Shown in pieces: positions 26,141 through 35,270 of a DNA stretch of 64,000 nucleotides. The position numbers and the translations under genes are program-made. The notes under the pieces were generated by a model that saw only the letters and a list, made by a program, of their open reading frames with translations, had not been told where the DNA came from and did not search any database. The stretch's first letter is position 1, and each line of letters starts with the position of its first letter. The stretch lies in NCBI GenBank assembly GCA_001314845.1, contig LJZQ01000014.1:1-64000 (forward strand). Direction: 5' to 3'. The DNA comes from Marinobacter excellens HL-55. GTDB taxonomy: Bacteria > Pseudomonadota > Gammaproteobacteria > Pseudomonadales > Oleiphilaceae.

Positions 26141-28285
26141 ATGGCGAAAAAAACAAAGAAGCAGAGTCAGCGAGCAGAGCAAGATGACGGCCGTGTCTTT
26201 ATGCAGAGACTTCAGAAGAACCTGGAGTTCTTTCAAAAGCGCCGGCCTGGTCTATACAAGCTGCTTGCCAATATGGAGCTTCAGTCTGTTGAGCTGGTGG
26301 TTACTCCGGGTAAGAATGATGTGGATATGGTTGCCAACGGGGTTTCTTGTTACCGGGGACTCGCGAGGGAGTACTCTGTAGATGAGGCGACAAGGGTTTT
26401 GAAGGAAAACCCGGAGAGCAAGCGTATTCTCACGTATGCCCCGCCCTGGGAGCGTTCCTATAACAAGGAGAACTTCGCGGATCATATTCTCAGGAACATC
26501 GTGAAGGCCAGCCCGGTAACACCGGCCACGTTTAAAGGTTATATCCGGGGGAATGTGTTTCCGTCGATGGTGTTCCTAGGGTGCGGTTTGGGTTACCACA
26601 TTGATGAGCTGACCAAAAAGGTACCCATCATTAACGGTATTGTCATTGAGCGCGAACCGGAAAAGTTTGCGGTCAGCCTTTATACCGTAGACTGGGAAGA
26701 AATCTGTTCCCGGTTTTCGCGTAAGGGCTTTTCACTGACTTTCGCCATTGGCAAGGCAAATCATCCTGATGAGATTCGCCGACTGGTTCGCCAGTATATG
26801 ACGAGAGACGTTCCCTTCTATCCATTTTTCTCGACGTACTACAACCATCTTGCGGACGTCGATCTTGCAAAGGCTGTGCTTGAGAACGCAAATGACCTGG
26901 CAGTTATAACAACCAATTGGTCACACTACGATAACGAGTTGATGCGTTTGTCCAATGCGGTTCACAACATTCGCCGTGGGGGGAGGTATCTGCCGAGGCT
27001 GGACGGGTTGAAGCAGGACAAGCCTTTGGTGATTGTTGGGAGTGGCCCATCGCTGGACGCCCGAGTCCAGAGCCTTATTAAGGTGCGGGATAAAGTTGTG
27101 GTTGTCAGTTGTGGAACGTCGCTTAAACCGCTATTGGCTCATGGGGTCAGACCAGATGTACACGTAGAGCTTGATCCGTCGTACCGCCTCCATGAGCTGC
27201 ACCAGGACATCGGTGAAGACAAGTTGCGGGATTTGCCGTTATTGGCTGTTAGCGAGGTGAATCCTTTTGTGACCACGCTGTTTCGGAAGGTTTTCTATTA
27301 CTTTAAATTTGATAACGCTCAGTGTTCACTGGTGGGCTTGAAAGATAAGGCGTTTGCCAACTGTAACCCCACGGTTACCAATGCTGCCTTGTCGATCGGC
27401 CATGGGCTGGGGTTCCGGAAAATTTTCTTGTTTGGCACCGACTACGGTTTTGAGAGTGTTGAGAAAGATCATTCGGCGAAGTCAATTTATGGCAGTGATT
27501 CTGACACCGGATTATCCAGGGAGTATCAGGAACGTGCGCTCAGAGAAAATAAACAACGCAAGATTTTCTCGGTGCCATCCGTTACAGGCGGCACGGTATT
27601 GACGCGCAACGATTATTACACCGCCAAACGTTCGGTTGAGGATCTTATCGTCAACCTCAAGGGCACGGAATCGCCGCCCCAGATTTACAATTGTGGCGAT
27701 GGTGCAGTGATTGAGGGCACAAGCTGGCTTGACGATACGGGATTCTTTCACGAAATGGAGCAGGTGCCACTGTCTGATGGCGTTGTACTTGAAGACTTTC
27801 TGGATCAGGTCTCGGAAGGGCTAGGTAATGATTCCATCGATGATTTACTGGGTGGAGTACATGGCGAGATTCAAAGATTATGTAATGGGTATGAGCGGAT
27901 GCTTCGTTCGGCGAGGCTGAATGGAAGGAGAGACCTGTGTAATCTGATTAATGAAATCCGCGAGACTTTGGCTGTGTTAAGGCCTCACGCTGGAGAGGCT
28001 TCTGTGACTGGTGTTCAGGTCATGGCCTTCCAGTTGCTGAAGGGCACATTACAGCACTTTATGTACGTCGGACTGTGCCACGGAATGGCGTGTGAGGATG
28101 GTGAACTCGTCGATTTTGTCAAAGCCTGGAAGGGAGGGTTCGAGAAGTTTTTGGGGATGGTGCCCGGGCATTTCCATAACGTGTTGGTTATGAAGCGCGC
28201 CATCGAAGCTGACCCATGGGCCAAGAGACATAAAGGTGATCGTGATCCTGAGTATTCTCCTGAACAAGATGTTTCAGCGTTCTGA
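26141..28285 (+). CDS. Maf-family motility accessory protein (flagellin nonulosonate transferase), DUF115
   Basis: A 714-residue protein. The start at 26141 has GGAG 6 bases before it; an upstream extension of the frame lacks any site. The central MAF_flag10/DUF115 domain has its nucleotide-sugar loop near residue 300 (LVIVGSGPSLDARV), followed by VVVSCGTSLKPLLAHG, VHVELDPS and FLFGTDYGF. Maf proteins transfer pseudaminic or legionaminic acid from the CMP sugar to flagellin serines and threonines before export. Its place between two flagellins and near CMP-nonulosonate genes fits that role. A helical C-terminal region (about 590-690) probably binds flagellin. Confidence 0.9.
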   Translation: MAKKTKKQSQRAEQDDGRVFMQRLQKNLEFFQKRRPGLYKLLANMELQSVELVVTPGKNDVDMVANGVSCYRGLAREYSVDEATRVLKENPESKRILTYAPPWERSYNKENFADHILRNIVKASPVTPATFKGYIRGNVFPSMVFLGCGLGYHIDELTKKVPIINGIVIEREPEKFAVSLYTVDWEEICSRFSRKGFSLTFAIGKANHPDEIRRLVRQYMTRDVPFYPFFSTYYNHLADVDLAKAVLENANDLAVITTNWSHYDNELMRLSNAVHNIRRGGRYLPRLDGLKQDKPLVIVGSGPSLDARVQSLIKVRDKVVVVSCGTSLKPLLAHGVRPDVHVELDPSYRLHELHQDIGEDKLRDLPLLAVSEVNPFVTTLFRKVFYYFKFDNAQCSLVGLKDKAFANCNPTVTNAALSIGHGLGFRKIFLFGTDYGFESVEKDHSAKSIYGSDSDTGLSREYQERALRENKQRKIFSVPSVTGGTVLTRNDYYTAKRSVEDLIVNLKGTESPPQIYNCGDGAVIEGTSWLDDTGFFHEMEQVPLSDGVVLEDFLDQVSEGLGNDSIDDLLGGVHGEIQRLCNGYERMLRSARLNGRRDLCNLINEIRETLAVLRPHAGEASVTGVQVMAFQLLKGTLQHFMYVGLCHGMACEDGELVDFVKAWKGGFEKFLGMVPGHFHNVLVMKRAIEADPWAKRHKGDRDPEYSPEQDVSAF

Positions 28286-28328
28286 CAAGCTCTGATACAT
28301 TTTTTTACATATCCCGAATAAATTTTCC

Positions 28329-28355
28329 TAAAGAACCCCTAGGGGGTGCCGTTAA
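28329..28355 (+). promoter_or_regulatory. Sigma-28 (FliA) promoter of the 395-residue flagellin
   Basis: TAAAGAAC (28329-28336), an 11-base spacer, then GCCGTTAA (28348-28355), against the consensus TAAAGTTT-N11-GCCGATAA. Spacing is exact and 12-13 of 16 positions match. It is 89 bases before the flagellin ATG. Confidence 0.88.
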
Positions 28356-28394
28356 GTGAAGTAACAGGGCGCGGCACCCCAAGTGATTACTTGG
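28343..28394 (+). promoter_or_regulatory. Two hairpins over the promoter and leader of the second flagellin
   Basis: GGGGTGCCG (28343-28351) and CGGCACCCC (28372-28380) form a perfect 9-bp inverted repeat whose left arm overlaps the sigma-28 -10 element. Immediately after it, CCAAGT-GATT-ACTTGG (28379-28394) is a 6-bp hairpin inside the untranslated leader. The first could be an operator, the second an mRNA stability or translation element; both roles are inference. Confidence 0.5.
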
Positions 28395-28444
28395 AGCCTA
28401 GCCTTCACCAAGCAAAACTGAAACGGTTTTAAAGGAGAAGCACT

Positions 28445-29632
28445 ATGGCTCTCGGTATTAACACTAACGTTGCCTCTTTGAACGCTCAAAACCAGCTGAG
28501 CAAGTCACAGGGTATGAATGATCAAGCGCTGCAGCGTCTTTCTTCTGGTCTTCGGATCAACTCAGCAAAAGATGATGCCGCTGGCTTGGCGATTTCTACC
28601 CGTTTTCAGTCTCAGATAACCGGTCTGAACGTAGCTACACGAAACGCGAACGACGGCATCTCTCTGGCTCAGACTACAGAGGGTGCATTGGACGAGATTA
28701 CCAACAATCTTCAGCGTATCCGTGAGTTGGCTGTTCAGGCTTCTAACGCATCCAACAGTTCTTCCGACCGTGAAGCGTTGAATGATGAAGTTGAACAGCG
28801 TATTGCGGAAATAGATCGTATCTCCGGTCAAACTGCTTTTAACGGTCTGAAAGTTCTTGATGGCAGCTTTGCGCAGCAATCCTTCCAGGTGGGCGCTAAC
28901 GCTGGTGAGGTTATCAAGGTCGATCTTGAGCAGGGCACTCGTCAAAACCAGATTGGTGAGATTGCGATTGCCACCGGGCTGGATTCATCTGATTTCGGAG
29001 TAACGGGTGGGTCGCAAACAGTTGCCTTCAGTGTAGACGGTGCGGGACCTGTGTTCGTTGAAATTCGCGAGTTATCGTCTGCAACTGGTTCAACCGCTCA
29101 AAACAATCAGCAAGTTGTTGACGATATAAACTCGGCAGGTATCGGCGGGCTGTATGCCGAAATCGATTCGGATGGGGCTATTAAGCTCTCTGCTTCGGCA
29201 GACCTGGTATACGAGGCTGGCGTTTCCGCTGAAGGTTATACGATTGATGACCTTATCGACGAAGACGGTGTTCCGGTTACCGGCGTTGAGAGCGCTATAG
29301 CGACGATATCTAATGAGAACTCTCTGGATGCCCTGTCCGTATCCACGGTCTCTGATGCAAACAACGCAATCCTGCGTGTTGACTCAGCTCTTGGAACAGT
29401 CAATGAGCTTCGCGGCCAGCTTGGTGCGGTCCAAAACCGCTTCGAGTCCACCATCGCTAACCTGAGTACCTCAGTAGAGAACCTCAGCGCCTCCAACAGC
29501 CGTATCCTGGACGCTGACTTCGCGGCAGAAACTGCCAACCTGGCCAAATCCCAGGTGCTGCAGCAGGCCGGTATCTCGGTCCTGGCGCAGGCGAACGCTC
29601 GTCCACAGCAGGTTCTGTCCCTCCTGCAGTAA
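28445..29632 (+). CDS. Second flagellin, 395 residues
   Basis: The conserved N-terminal ([37 protein letters not shown]) and C-terminal ([20 protein letters not shown], ending QQVLSLLQ) domains closely match the flagellin at 24312-25811, while the exposed middle region (about 170-310) is about 100 residues shorter and different. AAAGGAG precedes the ATG at ideal spacing. It is transcribed from its own sigma-28 promoter and ends at a strong terminator, so its level is set independently of the other flagellin. Confidence 0.95.
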   Translation: MALGINTNVASLNAQNQLSKSQGMNDQALQRLSSGLRINSAKDDAAGLAISTRFQSQITGLNVATRNANDGISLAQTTEGALDEITNNLQRIRELAVQASNASNSSSDREALNDEVEQRIAEIDRISGQTAFNGLKVLDGSFAQQSFQVGANAGEVIKVDLEQGTRQNQIGEIAIATGLDSSDFGVTGGSQTVAFSVDGAGPVFVEIRELSSATGSTAQNNQQVVDDINSAGIGGLYAEIDSDGAIKLSASADLVYEAGVSAEGYTIDDLIDEDGVPVTGVESAIATISNENSLDALSVSTVSDANNAILRVDSALGTVNELRGQLGAVQNRFESTIANLSTSVENLSASNSRILDADFAAETANLAKSQVLQQAGISVLAQANARPQQVLSLLQ

Positions 29633-29647
29633 GGGATTGACGGTAAC

Positions 29648-29673
29648 AACCGGAGCCTTCGGGCTCCGGTTTT
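29648..29673 (+). terminator. Strong terminator of the second flagellin
   Basis: A 10-bp stem (AACCGGAGCC with GGCTCCGGTT) closed by a TTCG tetraloop and running into TTTT. It begins 16 bases after the flagellin stop. Confidence 0.92.
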
Positions 29674-29702
29674 ACGCCGTTTGAGGATAGTGAGGTAGCG
29701 CT

Positions 29703-30137
29703 ATGAATGACGTTAACCTGAATAGCCCGGACCTGAAACTGGTGCGCTCTGGCGCCCAGGCTCCGGCGAAGGCAATGTCGTCATCTCAGGCCGAGGGCCG
29801 GAACGCCCCTGACTTTGCTGCTTCGGCTGCTGGTGGTCGTCAGATCGAGAACATCCAGGGTGCTTCGGAGCCGTCTAAAGCTGAAAGGCTGCAGGCGCGT
29901 AGCGAGGCGCAGCGGGAAGAGCTAGATCAGGCGGTCAGTCAGCTGAATGATTTCGTGCAGAACGTACAACGGGATCTTCAGTTTGAAGTGGATAACGACA
30001 TGGGCCAGATGATCGTCAGGGTAGTTGATCAGCAAACCCAGGAAGTGATTCGCCAGATGCCGGACGAAGTCGCATTGAGGTTGGCAGAAAAATTGCAGCA
30101 GGATGAACCGCTGACGTTGTTCAACATCAAGGTGTAA
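29703..30137 (+). CDS. flaG: FlaG family protein
   Basis: A 144-residue protein between flagellin and fliD, the classical place for flaG. The first 75 residues are low-complexity and hydrophilic; the FlaG domain (about 80-140) has LNDFVQNVQRDLQFEVD, then MIVRVVDQQTQEVIRQMPDE, which holds the family signature EVIRQMP. FlaG influences filament length or assembly in Pseudomonas, Vibrio and Campylobacter. GAGGTAG lies upstream of the ATG. Because it follows a strong flagellin terminator it depends on read-through or a weak promoter of its own. Confidence 0.92.
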   Translation: MNDVNLNSPDLKLVRSGAQAPAKAMSSSQAEGRNAPDFAASAAGGRQIENIQGASEPSKAERLQARSEAQREELDQAVSQLNDFVQNVQRDLQFEVDNDMGQMIVRVVDQQTQEVIRQMPDEVALRLAEKLQQDEPLTLFNIKV

Positions 30138-30179
30138 AAGCTTGCCGCTTTTGCGCCGATGACAACAACGGTATTTCAG

Positions 30180-30210
30180 CACCGCCGCCCTCGATAAGGG
30201 GCCGGCGGTG
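30180..30210 (+). terminator. Candidate terminator between flaG and fliD
   Basis: CACCGCCG (30180-30187) pairs perfectly with CGGCGGTG (30203-30210) and the stem can extend through CCCT/AGGG with a bulge. It is followed by TTCTGCGTTT, a weak T run. It lies 42 bases after flaG. Confidence 0.6.
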
Positions 30211-30262
30211 TTCTGCGTTTACAGGCTGTTACAAATCGGTGTAAGTATTTTCTGAAAAGAGG

Positions 30263-30289
30263 CAAAGTTTTGCCGCTGGATGCCGATAA
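30263..30289 (+). promoter_or_regulatory. Sigma-28 (FliA) promoter of fliD-fliS
   Basis: CAAAGTTT (30263-30270), an 11-base spacer and GCCGATAA (30282-30289): 15 of 16 positions match the FliA consensus. It is 42 bases before the fliD start. Confidence 0.9.
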
Positions 30290-30331
30290 ACTGAACAGTA
30301 GAGACATTCGCCCCCCTGAGGAGGCATGGTT

Positions 30332-32305
30332 ATGGCTGGTATATCATCGTTAGGCGTAGGGTCTGGGGTTTTGACTTCGGATCTTGTGGATCAGCTGGTG
30401 GCTGCAGAGCGCAAGCCGACGGAAGCGCGGCTGGATCAGAAAACAGAGCGATCTGAAGCGCTGATCTCTGCTTATGGCACGCTTCGGAGTGCGGTCACGG
30501 AGCTACGGTTGCCCATGCGCCAGCTTGGCTCGGCGGATGCGATGAAGTCGTTTTCAGCTACATCGTCGGGCGGCAATATTGACGTTTCGGTAGATGCCAG
30601 CAAAGCCAGCCGGGGTTCTTACAGTCTGGATGTCACAAGTCTGGCCCAGTCCCAGGCACTCGCCAGCCGCGACGTGTTTGCGGATCGGGACGCGACTAGT
30701 ATTGGCCGCGGCACCATGACTCTCCAGGTGGGTGACAAGACCACCAACATCACCATCGATTCCTCAAACGACACGTTGCAAGGTATGGCGAACGCCATCA
30801 ATGAGGCGAATGCGGGTGTGTCTGCCGGGGTCATTGATACCGGTAACGGTTTCCAGCTGGTGTTGTCTGCGGATGAAACCGGTGAAGCCAACGCGGTGAA
30901 TATTTCTGTATCTGAAGACGGCGCGGCACCGGGTTTGAGCCGGTTTGCGTTCGATACTGCCGATCCTGAAAACCTGAACGGTATGCGACAGACCATCGAG
31001 GCTGCCGATGCGGTGATGGAAATCAACGGTGTCGAAATCCGCCGGCCCACCAATACCATCGAAAATGTGGTCGACGGCCTGACGTTCAACATTACTGGCG
31101 AGGGCGCATCTACGGTCAAGGTGGCGCAGGATACCGGTGCGGTTGCAGAGCGTGTGCAGGAGTTCGTCGACAAGTTCAACGAACTGCAGAATACCATTCG
31201 CGAGCTGTCCTCATTTGATAGCGAAACTGGCCAGGGCAGTATTCTGACCGGTGATTCTACCGTTCGGAATATCCAGAATCAGTTAAAGGGTGTGCTGACA
31301 GACATTATTCCCGGGTTGGAAAATGCCAGCGTGCGCAGCTTGGCGGATGTCGGAATCGGTACTGATTTCCGTAGTGGCGAATTGCAGTTTGATAGTCAGA
31401 AGTTTCAGCAGCAGTTGCGTGAAAACCCTGATGATGTGACGGCATTGTTTGCGGAGCAGGGCAGAACCACAGATTCTCAGGTGGAGTTTGTGCGGACCGG
31501 CTCCAGTACTCTGCCCGGTAACTACGACATTAACGTTACCCAGATGGCTACCCGGGGCAGCCTGAACTACGCCATGCCGAACGGCGGTGATGCGAACGCG
31601 GTTACGGTCGGCACTGACAACAGCTTTACATTCCAGGTAGATGGCGAAACCACGGCGACCGTCTCGATTGCCGCGGGTGGTTATTCCGGCGCCGATTTTG
31701 CTGCGGCCATTCAGACAGCGTTGCGGGAAAACTCCGCGCTGAATGCCGCGGGCCGTTCGGTTCAGGTAGGTTATGACGCAGCGGATGGCTTGACCTTTAC
31801 CTCCAATCGCTTCGGCAGCGACTCCAACGTCAGCCTGACCGGCCTGAGCAATGTGGCGGGTTTAGCCTCGGCAACGGGCAATGCCGGCCAGGACGTTGAA
31901 GGCACGATCAATGGTCAGGCCGCCCAGGGCGACGGCCAGGTGCTATTCCTGGCTAACAGCGCCGGAGGCGATGCTGCAGGGTTGCAGGTGCGGATTACCG
32001 GTGGTGATGTTGGCAATCGGGGTTCGGTCAATTTCATTGAGGGTGTAAGCGAGCGGGCGGTTGATGCGATTACCAGCATTCTTGGCTCTGAAGGAGCGTT
32101 GAGTTCCCGTACCGACGCTTTGAATCGGGACCTGGAGCGCATTCAGGAAGACCGGATCAAGCTGGATCTGCGGATTGAGAGCTATCAGGAGCGCCTGGTG
32201 AAACAATTCAGCGCGGCGGATTCGCTGATTGCCCAGCTCAACAGCACTCGGGATTATGTAACCCAGCAGCTGGCGGCCCTGGCGCCGAACAGGCAAAGCG
32301 AATAA
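30332..32305 (+). CDS. fliD: FliD flagellar filament cap protein
   Basis: A 657-residue cap protein. I start at the ATG at 30332, 7 bases after GAGGAGG; the ATG at 30326 is only one base from it. The N-terminal FliD_N domain (SSLGVGSGVLTSDLVDQLV, then YSLDVTSLAQSQALAS near 95) and the C-terminal FliD_C domain (GINRGS-like repeats, LNRDLERIQEDRIKLDLRIE, and a terminal coiled coil ending QQLAALAP) frame a variable middle. It is larger than the roughly 470-residue enteric FliD, in keeping with other marine species. It forms the pentameric or hexameric cap that folds flagellin at the growing tip, and its chaperone gene follows. Confidence 0.95.
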   Translation: MAGISSLGVGSGVLTSDLVDQLVAAERKPTEARLDQKTERSEALISAYGTLRSAVTELRLPMRQLGSADAMKSFSATSSGGNIDVSVDASKASRGSYSLDVTSLAQSQALASRDVFADRDATSIGRGTMTLQVGDKTTNITIDSSNDTLQGMANAINEANAGVSAGVIDTGNGFQLVLSADETGEANAVNISVSEDGAAPGLSRFAFDTADPENLNGMRQTIEAADAVMEINGVEIRRPTNTIENVVDGLTFNITGEGASTVKVAQDTGAVAERVQEFVDKFNELQNTIRELSSFDSETGQGSILTGDSTVRNIQNQLKGVLTDIIPGLENASVRSLADVGIGTDFRSGELQFDSQKFQQQLRENPDDVTALFAEQGRTTDSQVEFVRTGSSTLPGNYDINVTQMATRGSLNYAMPNGGDANAVTVGTDNSFTFQVDGETTATVSIAAGGYSGADFAAAIQTALRENSALNAAGRSVQVGYDAADGLTFTSNRFGSDSNVSLTGLSNVAGLASATGNAGQDVEGTINGQAAQGDGQVLFLANSAGGDAAGLQVRITGGDVGNRGSVNFIEGVSERAVDAITSILGSEGALSSRTDALNRDLERIQEDRIKLDLRIESYQERLVKQFSAADSLIAQLNSTRDYVTQQLAALAPNRQSE

Positions 32306-32370
32306 ACCGGCTATACTAAGTATGGCCCGCCAACACATGGCTACCGGATGACGGTGACACGAGGTTATTT

Positions 32371-32769
32371 ATGAACGGTTTACAGGCTTATCAGCGCGTC
32401 AATACCCAGACTAGCATCACCGATGCCGACCCACACAAGCTGATTCAGCTGCTGTATAACGGGGCGATTGAGCGCATCAATGTGGCCAAATCACGGATTC
32501 AGGCCAAGGATTATGCGGCCAAGGGTCAGTTGCTGAATAAGGCCATTGAAATCATTGGCGGTCTTCGCGCGTTCCTGGATTTTGAGCAAGGCGGTGAGTT
32601 GGCTGCTCGCCTGGAAGGCCTTTACGACTACATGGAGCGCACTTTGCTGGAAGCTAGTGCCAAAAACGACATTGCCAAGTTGGATGAAGTGCTCAGCCTG
32701 CTCCGCTCGGTGAAAGACGGCTGGGACGGCATTCGCGATGAAGTGGTTAATCAGCAGCAAGCAGTCTGA
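32371..32769 (+). CDS. fliS: FliS flagellin export chaperone
   Basis: A 132-residue four-helix protein with the FliS signature near the start (AYQRVNTQTSITDADPHKLI, QLLYNGAIERI). It binds the C-terminus of flagellin in the cytoplasm until export. CGAGG lies before the ATG. It follows fliD by 65 bases. The usual fliT gene is not next; the following gene encodes a periplasmic binding-like protein. Confidence 0.95.
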   Translation: MNGLQAYQRVNTQTSITDADPHKLIQLLYNGAIERINVAKSRIQAKDYAAKGQLLNKAIEIIGGLRAFLDFEQGGELAARLEGLYDYMERTLLEASAKNDIAKLDEVLSLLRSVKDGWDGIRDEVVNQQQAV

Positions 32770-32789
32770 GCGCGGAGCCTGCTGCGCCA

Positions 32790-33551
32790 ATGGCGTTGTT
32801 ACGGCGTTTTATTCTGACTCTGTTGGTGGTGGTTGCTCATGCTCATGCAGAGACGGCGTCACCGGTTCAGGCAGAGCCTGAGGCAACAGCAGCGGTTTTT
32901 GCGGTTCCCGACGTGTGGCCCTGGGGTTATCAGGACGAGCAAGGTGCGATGCAGGGCAGCCTGATTGAGTTGATCGATCGGCTTTCAGAGCTATCTGGTG
33001 TGCCGATCCGCGCACAACTGCTGCCCTTGCGACGCGTTATCCTCGATGTGCTCAGGGGTAGGGCAGAGTTCGCCTTTCTATTCCAAAGTCCAGACCTGGA
33101 CGAAAACGCCATCCCTATCGACACTGTGCTGCAGCTGAACCTGATGCTCATGGCTATGGCGGATACTGATTACCCTTTGACTCTCGAAAGCCTGGCGGGA
33201 GACAGAGTAGGCTATGCAAGGGGCACCTACCTTGGGGAGTCTTTCGAAGCAGATGAGGCCGTCATAAAAGTACCCGTGTACAACATCCCGCAGGCTGTTG
33301 AGATGCTCACGCTGGGTCGGATTTCGGCGGTGCTGGCCAGCGACCACAATTTGTCGATGACGCTGGAGGCTTACGGTTTTGCGAGAGAGTCTTTTCGGTG
33401 GCAAGAGCATGTGCGGGGCCAGATGGCCAGGTTGTACATGTCCCGCTACAGCGGCAGTGAGGACCATGCCCGCCGTTTTCGTGAGGTTCTGCAGCAAATG
33501 CGCGACAATGGTGAGCTGCAGCGGATTTTCCAGACGACTTCCCCCCAATAG
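32790..33551 (+). CDS. Periplasmic solute-binding protein, family 3-like
   Basis: A 253-residue protein with a signal peptide (residues 1-20, cleaved at AHA-ET). The mature part has the two-lobed amino-acid-binding fold signature: PWGYQDEQGAMQGSLIELID near residue 45, PLRRVILDVLRGRAEFAFLF, and a C-terminal helix FREVLQQMRDNGELQRIF. No transporter genes are adjacent, so it may serve as a sensor-associated or orphan binding protein. It begins 20 bases after fliS with GGAG rather far upstream. Confidence 0.82.
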   Translation: MALLRRFILTLLVVVAHAHAETASPVQAEPEATAAVFAVPDVWPWGYQDEQGAMQGSLIELIDRLSELSGVPIRAQLLPLRRVILDVLRGRAEFAFLFQSPDLDENAIPIDTVLQLNLMLMAMADTDYPLTLESLAGDRVGYARGTYLGESFEADEAVIKVPVYNIPQAVEMLTLGRISAVLASDHNLSMTLEAYGFARESFRWQEHVRGQMARLYMSRYSGSEDHARRFREVLQQMRDNGELQRIFQTTSPQ

Positions 33552-33626
33552 CCATTCCAACCGCACTCCCGTACAATACGCACCTTCTTTTCAATACATC
33601 CATTCTGTTCAGTCTGGAGCACAAGC

Positions 33627-34838
33627 ATGTCTGAAATTAACAAGGTGGTGCTGGCCTATTCCGGTGGCCTGGATACTTCCGTCATCGTTCGGTGGTTGCA
33701 GGACACCTACAACTGTGAGGTGGTGACCTTCACCGCTGATATCGGCCAGGGCGAGGAAGTGGAGCCGGCGCGCGCCAAGGCGAAAGCGCTGGGTGTTAAG
33801 GAAATCTATATCGAGGACCTGCGCGAGGAGTTTGTGCGCGATTATGTGTTCCCGATGTTCCGCGCTAATACCATCTATGAGGGCGAGTACCTGCTGGGTA
33901 CTTCCATCGCCCGCCCGCTGATTGCCAAGCGTTTGATCGATATTGCCAATGAGACCGGCGCGGATGCCATCTCACACGGTGCGACTGGCAAGGGTAACGA
34001 TCAGGTGCGTTTTGAGCTGGGTGCTTATGCGCTTAAGCCGGGTGTGAAGGTGATCGCGCCCTGGCGTGAGTGGGACCTGAACTCCCGCGAGAAGCTGCTG
34101 CAGTACTGTGAAGAGCGCAACATTCCGGTGGAAATGAAGAAGGGCAAGAGCCCGTATTCCATGGACGCCAACCTGCTGCACATCTCTTACGAAGGCATGA
34201 ACCTGGAAGACCCCTGGGCGGAAGCCGAGGAAGACATGTGGCGCTGGAGTGTGTCTCCGGAAGCGGCGCCCGAGAAGCCGACTTACATTGAGCTGACTTA
34301 CCGCAAAGGCGACATTGTTGCCGTTGATGGCCAGGAAATGAAAGCGCACGAAGTGCTGGAAACCCTGAACAAAGTGGCCGGCGCCAACGGCATTGGCCGT
34401 CTGGACATCGTAGAGAACCGCTACGTGGGCATGAAGTCCCGCGGCTGCTACGAAACCCCGGGCGGCACCATCATGCTGCGTGCCCACCGCGCCATCGAGT
34501 CGATCACGCTGGACCGCGAAGTGGCCCACCTGAAAGACAGCCTGATGCCCCGCTACGCCGAGGTGATCTACAACGGCTACTGGTGGTCCCCGGAGCGTGA
34601 AGCCCTGCAGGCATTGATCGACCAGACCCAAACCTACGTGAACGGTACCGTTCGCCTGAAGCTCTACAAAGGCAATGTGGATGTGGTTGGCCGCAAGTCT
34701 GACGACTCTCTGTTCGACGAGAAAATCGCCACCTTTGAAGAAGACCAGGGCGCGTATGATCAGAAAGATGCCGAAGGCTTCATCAAGCTGAACGCACTGC
34801 GGCTGCGGATTGCTGCCGGGAAAGGCCGGAAGTTATAG
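33627..34838 (+). CDS. argG: Argininosuccinate synthase
   Basis: A 403-residue enzyme that joins citrulline and aspartate with ATP in arginine synthesis. The ATP pyrophosphatase loop is at residues 9-16 (AYSGGLDTS), followed by [23 protein letters not shown] and [16 protein letters not shown], all diagnostic. The length is normal. CTGGAG precedes the ATG by 8 bases. TACAAT at 33572-33577 could be its -10 element, but a -35 is not clear. The stop codon overlaps the start of a hairpin that may terminate transcription. Confidence 0.98.
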   Translation: MSEINKVVLAYSGGLDTSVIVRWLQDTYNCEVVTFTADIGQGEEVEPARAKAKALGVKEIYIEDLREEFVRDYVFPMFRANTIYEGEYLLGTSIARPLIAKRLIDIANETGADAISHGATGKGNDQVRFELGAYALKPGVKVIAPWREWDLNSREKLLQYCEERNIPVEMKKGKSPYSMDANLLHISYEGMNLEDPWAEAEEDMWRWSVSPEAAPEKPTYIELTYRKGDIVAVDGQEMKAHEVLETLNKVAGANGIGRLDIVENRYVGMKSRGCYETPGGTIMLRAHRAIESITLDREVAHLKDSLMPRYAEVIYNGYWWSPEREALQALIDQTQTYVNGTVRLKLYKGNVDVVGRKSDDSLFDEKIATFEEDQGAYDQKDAEGFIKLNALRLRIAAGKGRKL

Positions 34839-34977
34839 GGTCTGTCCCCGCATGGGGACTGACCCCCTTTTGCCCGTCTGTTGCACCCAGCCCGAGCCCA
34901 TGGGTTCCAAGACTAGGTGGCTCCTGACTCGGGCAGTGGATTCCAAAAAGGGTCAGACCCCGTTCGGGGTCAGACCC
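34838..34977. repeat. GGGGTCAGACCC-family repeat cluster after argG
   Basis: A 12-bp stem with one mismatch (34838-34849 with 34854-34865, loop GCAT) begins at the last base of the argG stop. Further on, GGGTCAGACCC (34950-34960) and GGGGTCAGACCC (34966-34977) are direct copies of the core, separated by CGTTC so that CCCCG and CGGGG also pair. Between them is about 80 bases of non-repeat sequence with no gene. Confidence 0.75.
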
Positions 34978-34990
34978 ATGAAAACAAAAG

Positions 34991-35016
34991 CGCCCAGCAC
35001 AACGCTGGGCGTTTTT
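34991..35016 (+). terminator. Rho-independent terminator downstream of argG
   Basis: CGCCCAGC (34991-34998) pairs with GCTGGGCG (35004-35011), with a 5-base loop, and is followed by five T residues; an A run precedes the stem. Confidence 0.9.
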
Positions 35017-35040
35017 GTCTCTATCGTGCGATACTTGGCC

Positions 35041-35067
35041 GAGTTAGTATGAGCTAACAGGAGCTAG
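35041..35067 (+). promoter_or_regulatory. Three 10-bp-spaced direct repeats before the antitoxin gene
   Basis: GAGTTAG (35041), GAGCTAA (35051) and GAGCTAG (35061) recur exactly every 10 bases; GTTAG/CTAAC within them also form an inverted repeat (35043-35047 and 35054-35058). The repeats reach to within 2 bases of the antitoxin ATG and include its AGGAG ribosome-binding site. Autoregulation by the antitoxin is inference. Confidence 0.5.
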
Positions 35068-35069
35068 TC

Positions 35070-35270
35070 ATGGACAACAGAGTTCAGCAAGTGATTAAGA
35101 AGCTTGAACACTTGCCAGCAGACCGTTTATCCGAGGTTGAGGATTTCATTGATTTTCTGAGCCAGAGAGAACGTGAGCATCATATGCGCAAGGATTTCGC
35201 GCGGGGAGCGGAGGCTTCTTTCCATAAGGTATGGGATAACGACGAAGATGCAGCCTACGACAAACTTTGA
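35070..35270 (+). CDS. Antitoxin of a PemK-type toxin-antitoxin pair (DUF2281-like)
   Basis: A 66-residue acidic protein. The first half (KLEHLPADRLSEVEDFIDFLSQ) is the short helical segment typical of DUF2281 antitoxins, and the charged C-terminus (ASFHKVWDNDEDAAYDKL) would wrap the toxin. AGGAG lies at normal spacing. The toxin gene starts inside its last eight codons in another frame, so the two are translationally coupled. It probably represses its own promoter through repeats just upstream. Confidence 0.8.
   Translation: MDNRVQQVIKKLEHLPADRLSEVEDFIDFLSQREREHHMRKDFARGAEASFHKVWDNDEDAAYDKL

Noticed and set aside
25828..26142. 104-codon reverse frame upstream of the flagellin
   Set aside because: It crosses the sigma-54 promoter, is rich in K and Q from AT-rich DNA, and has no family signature.
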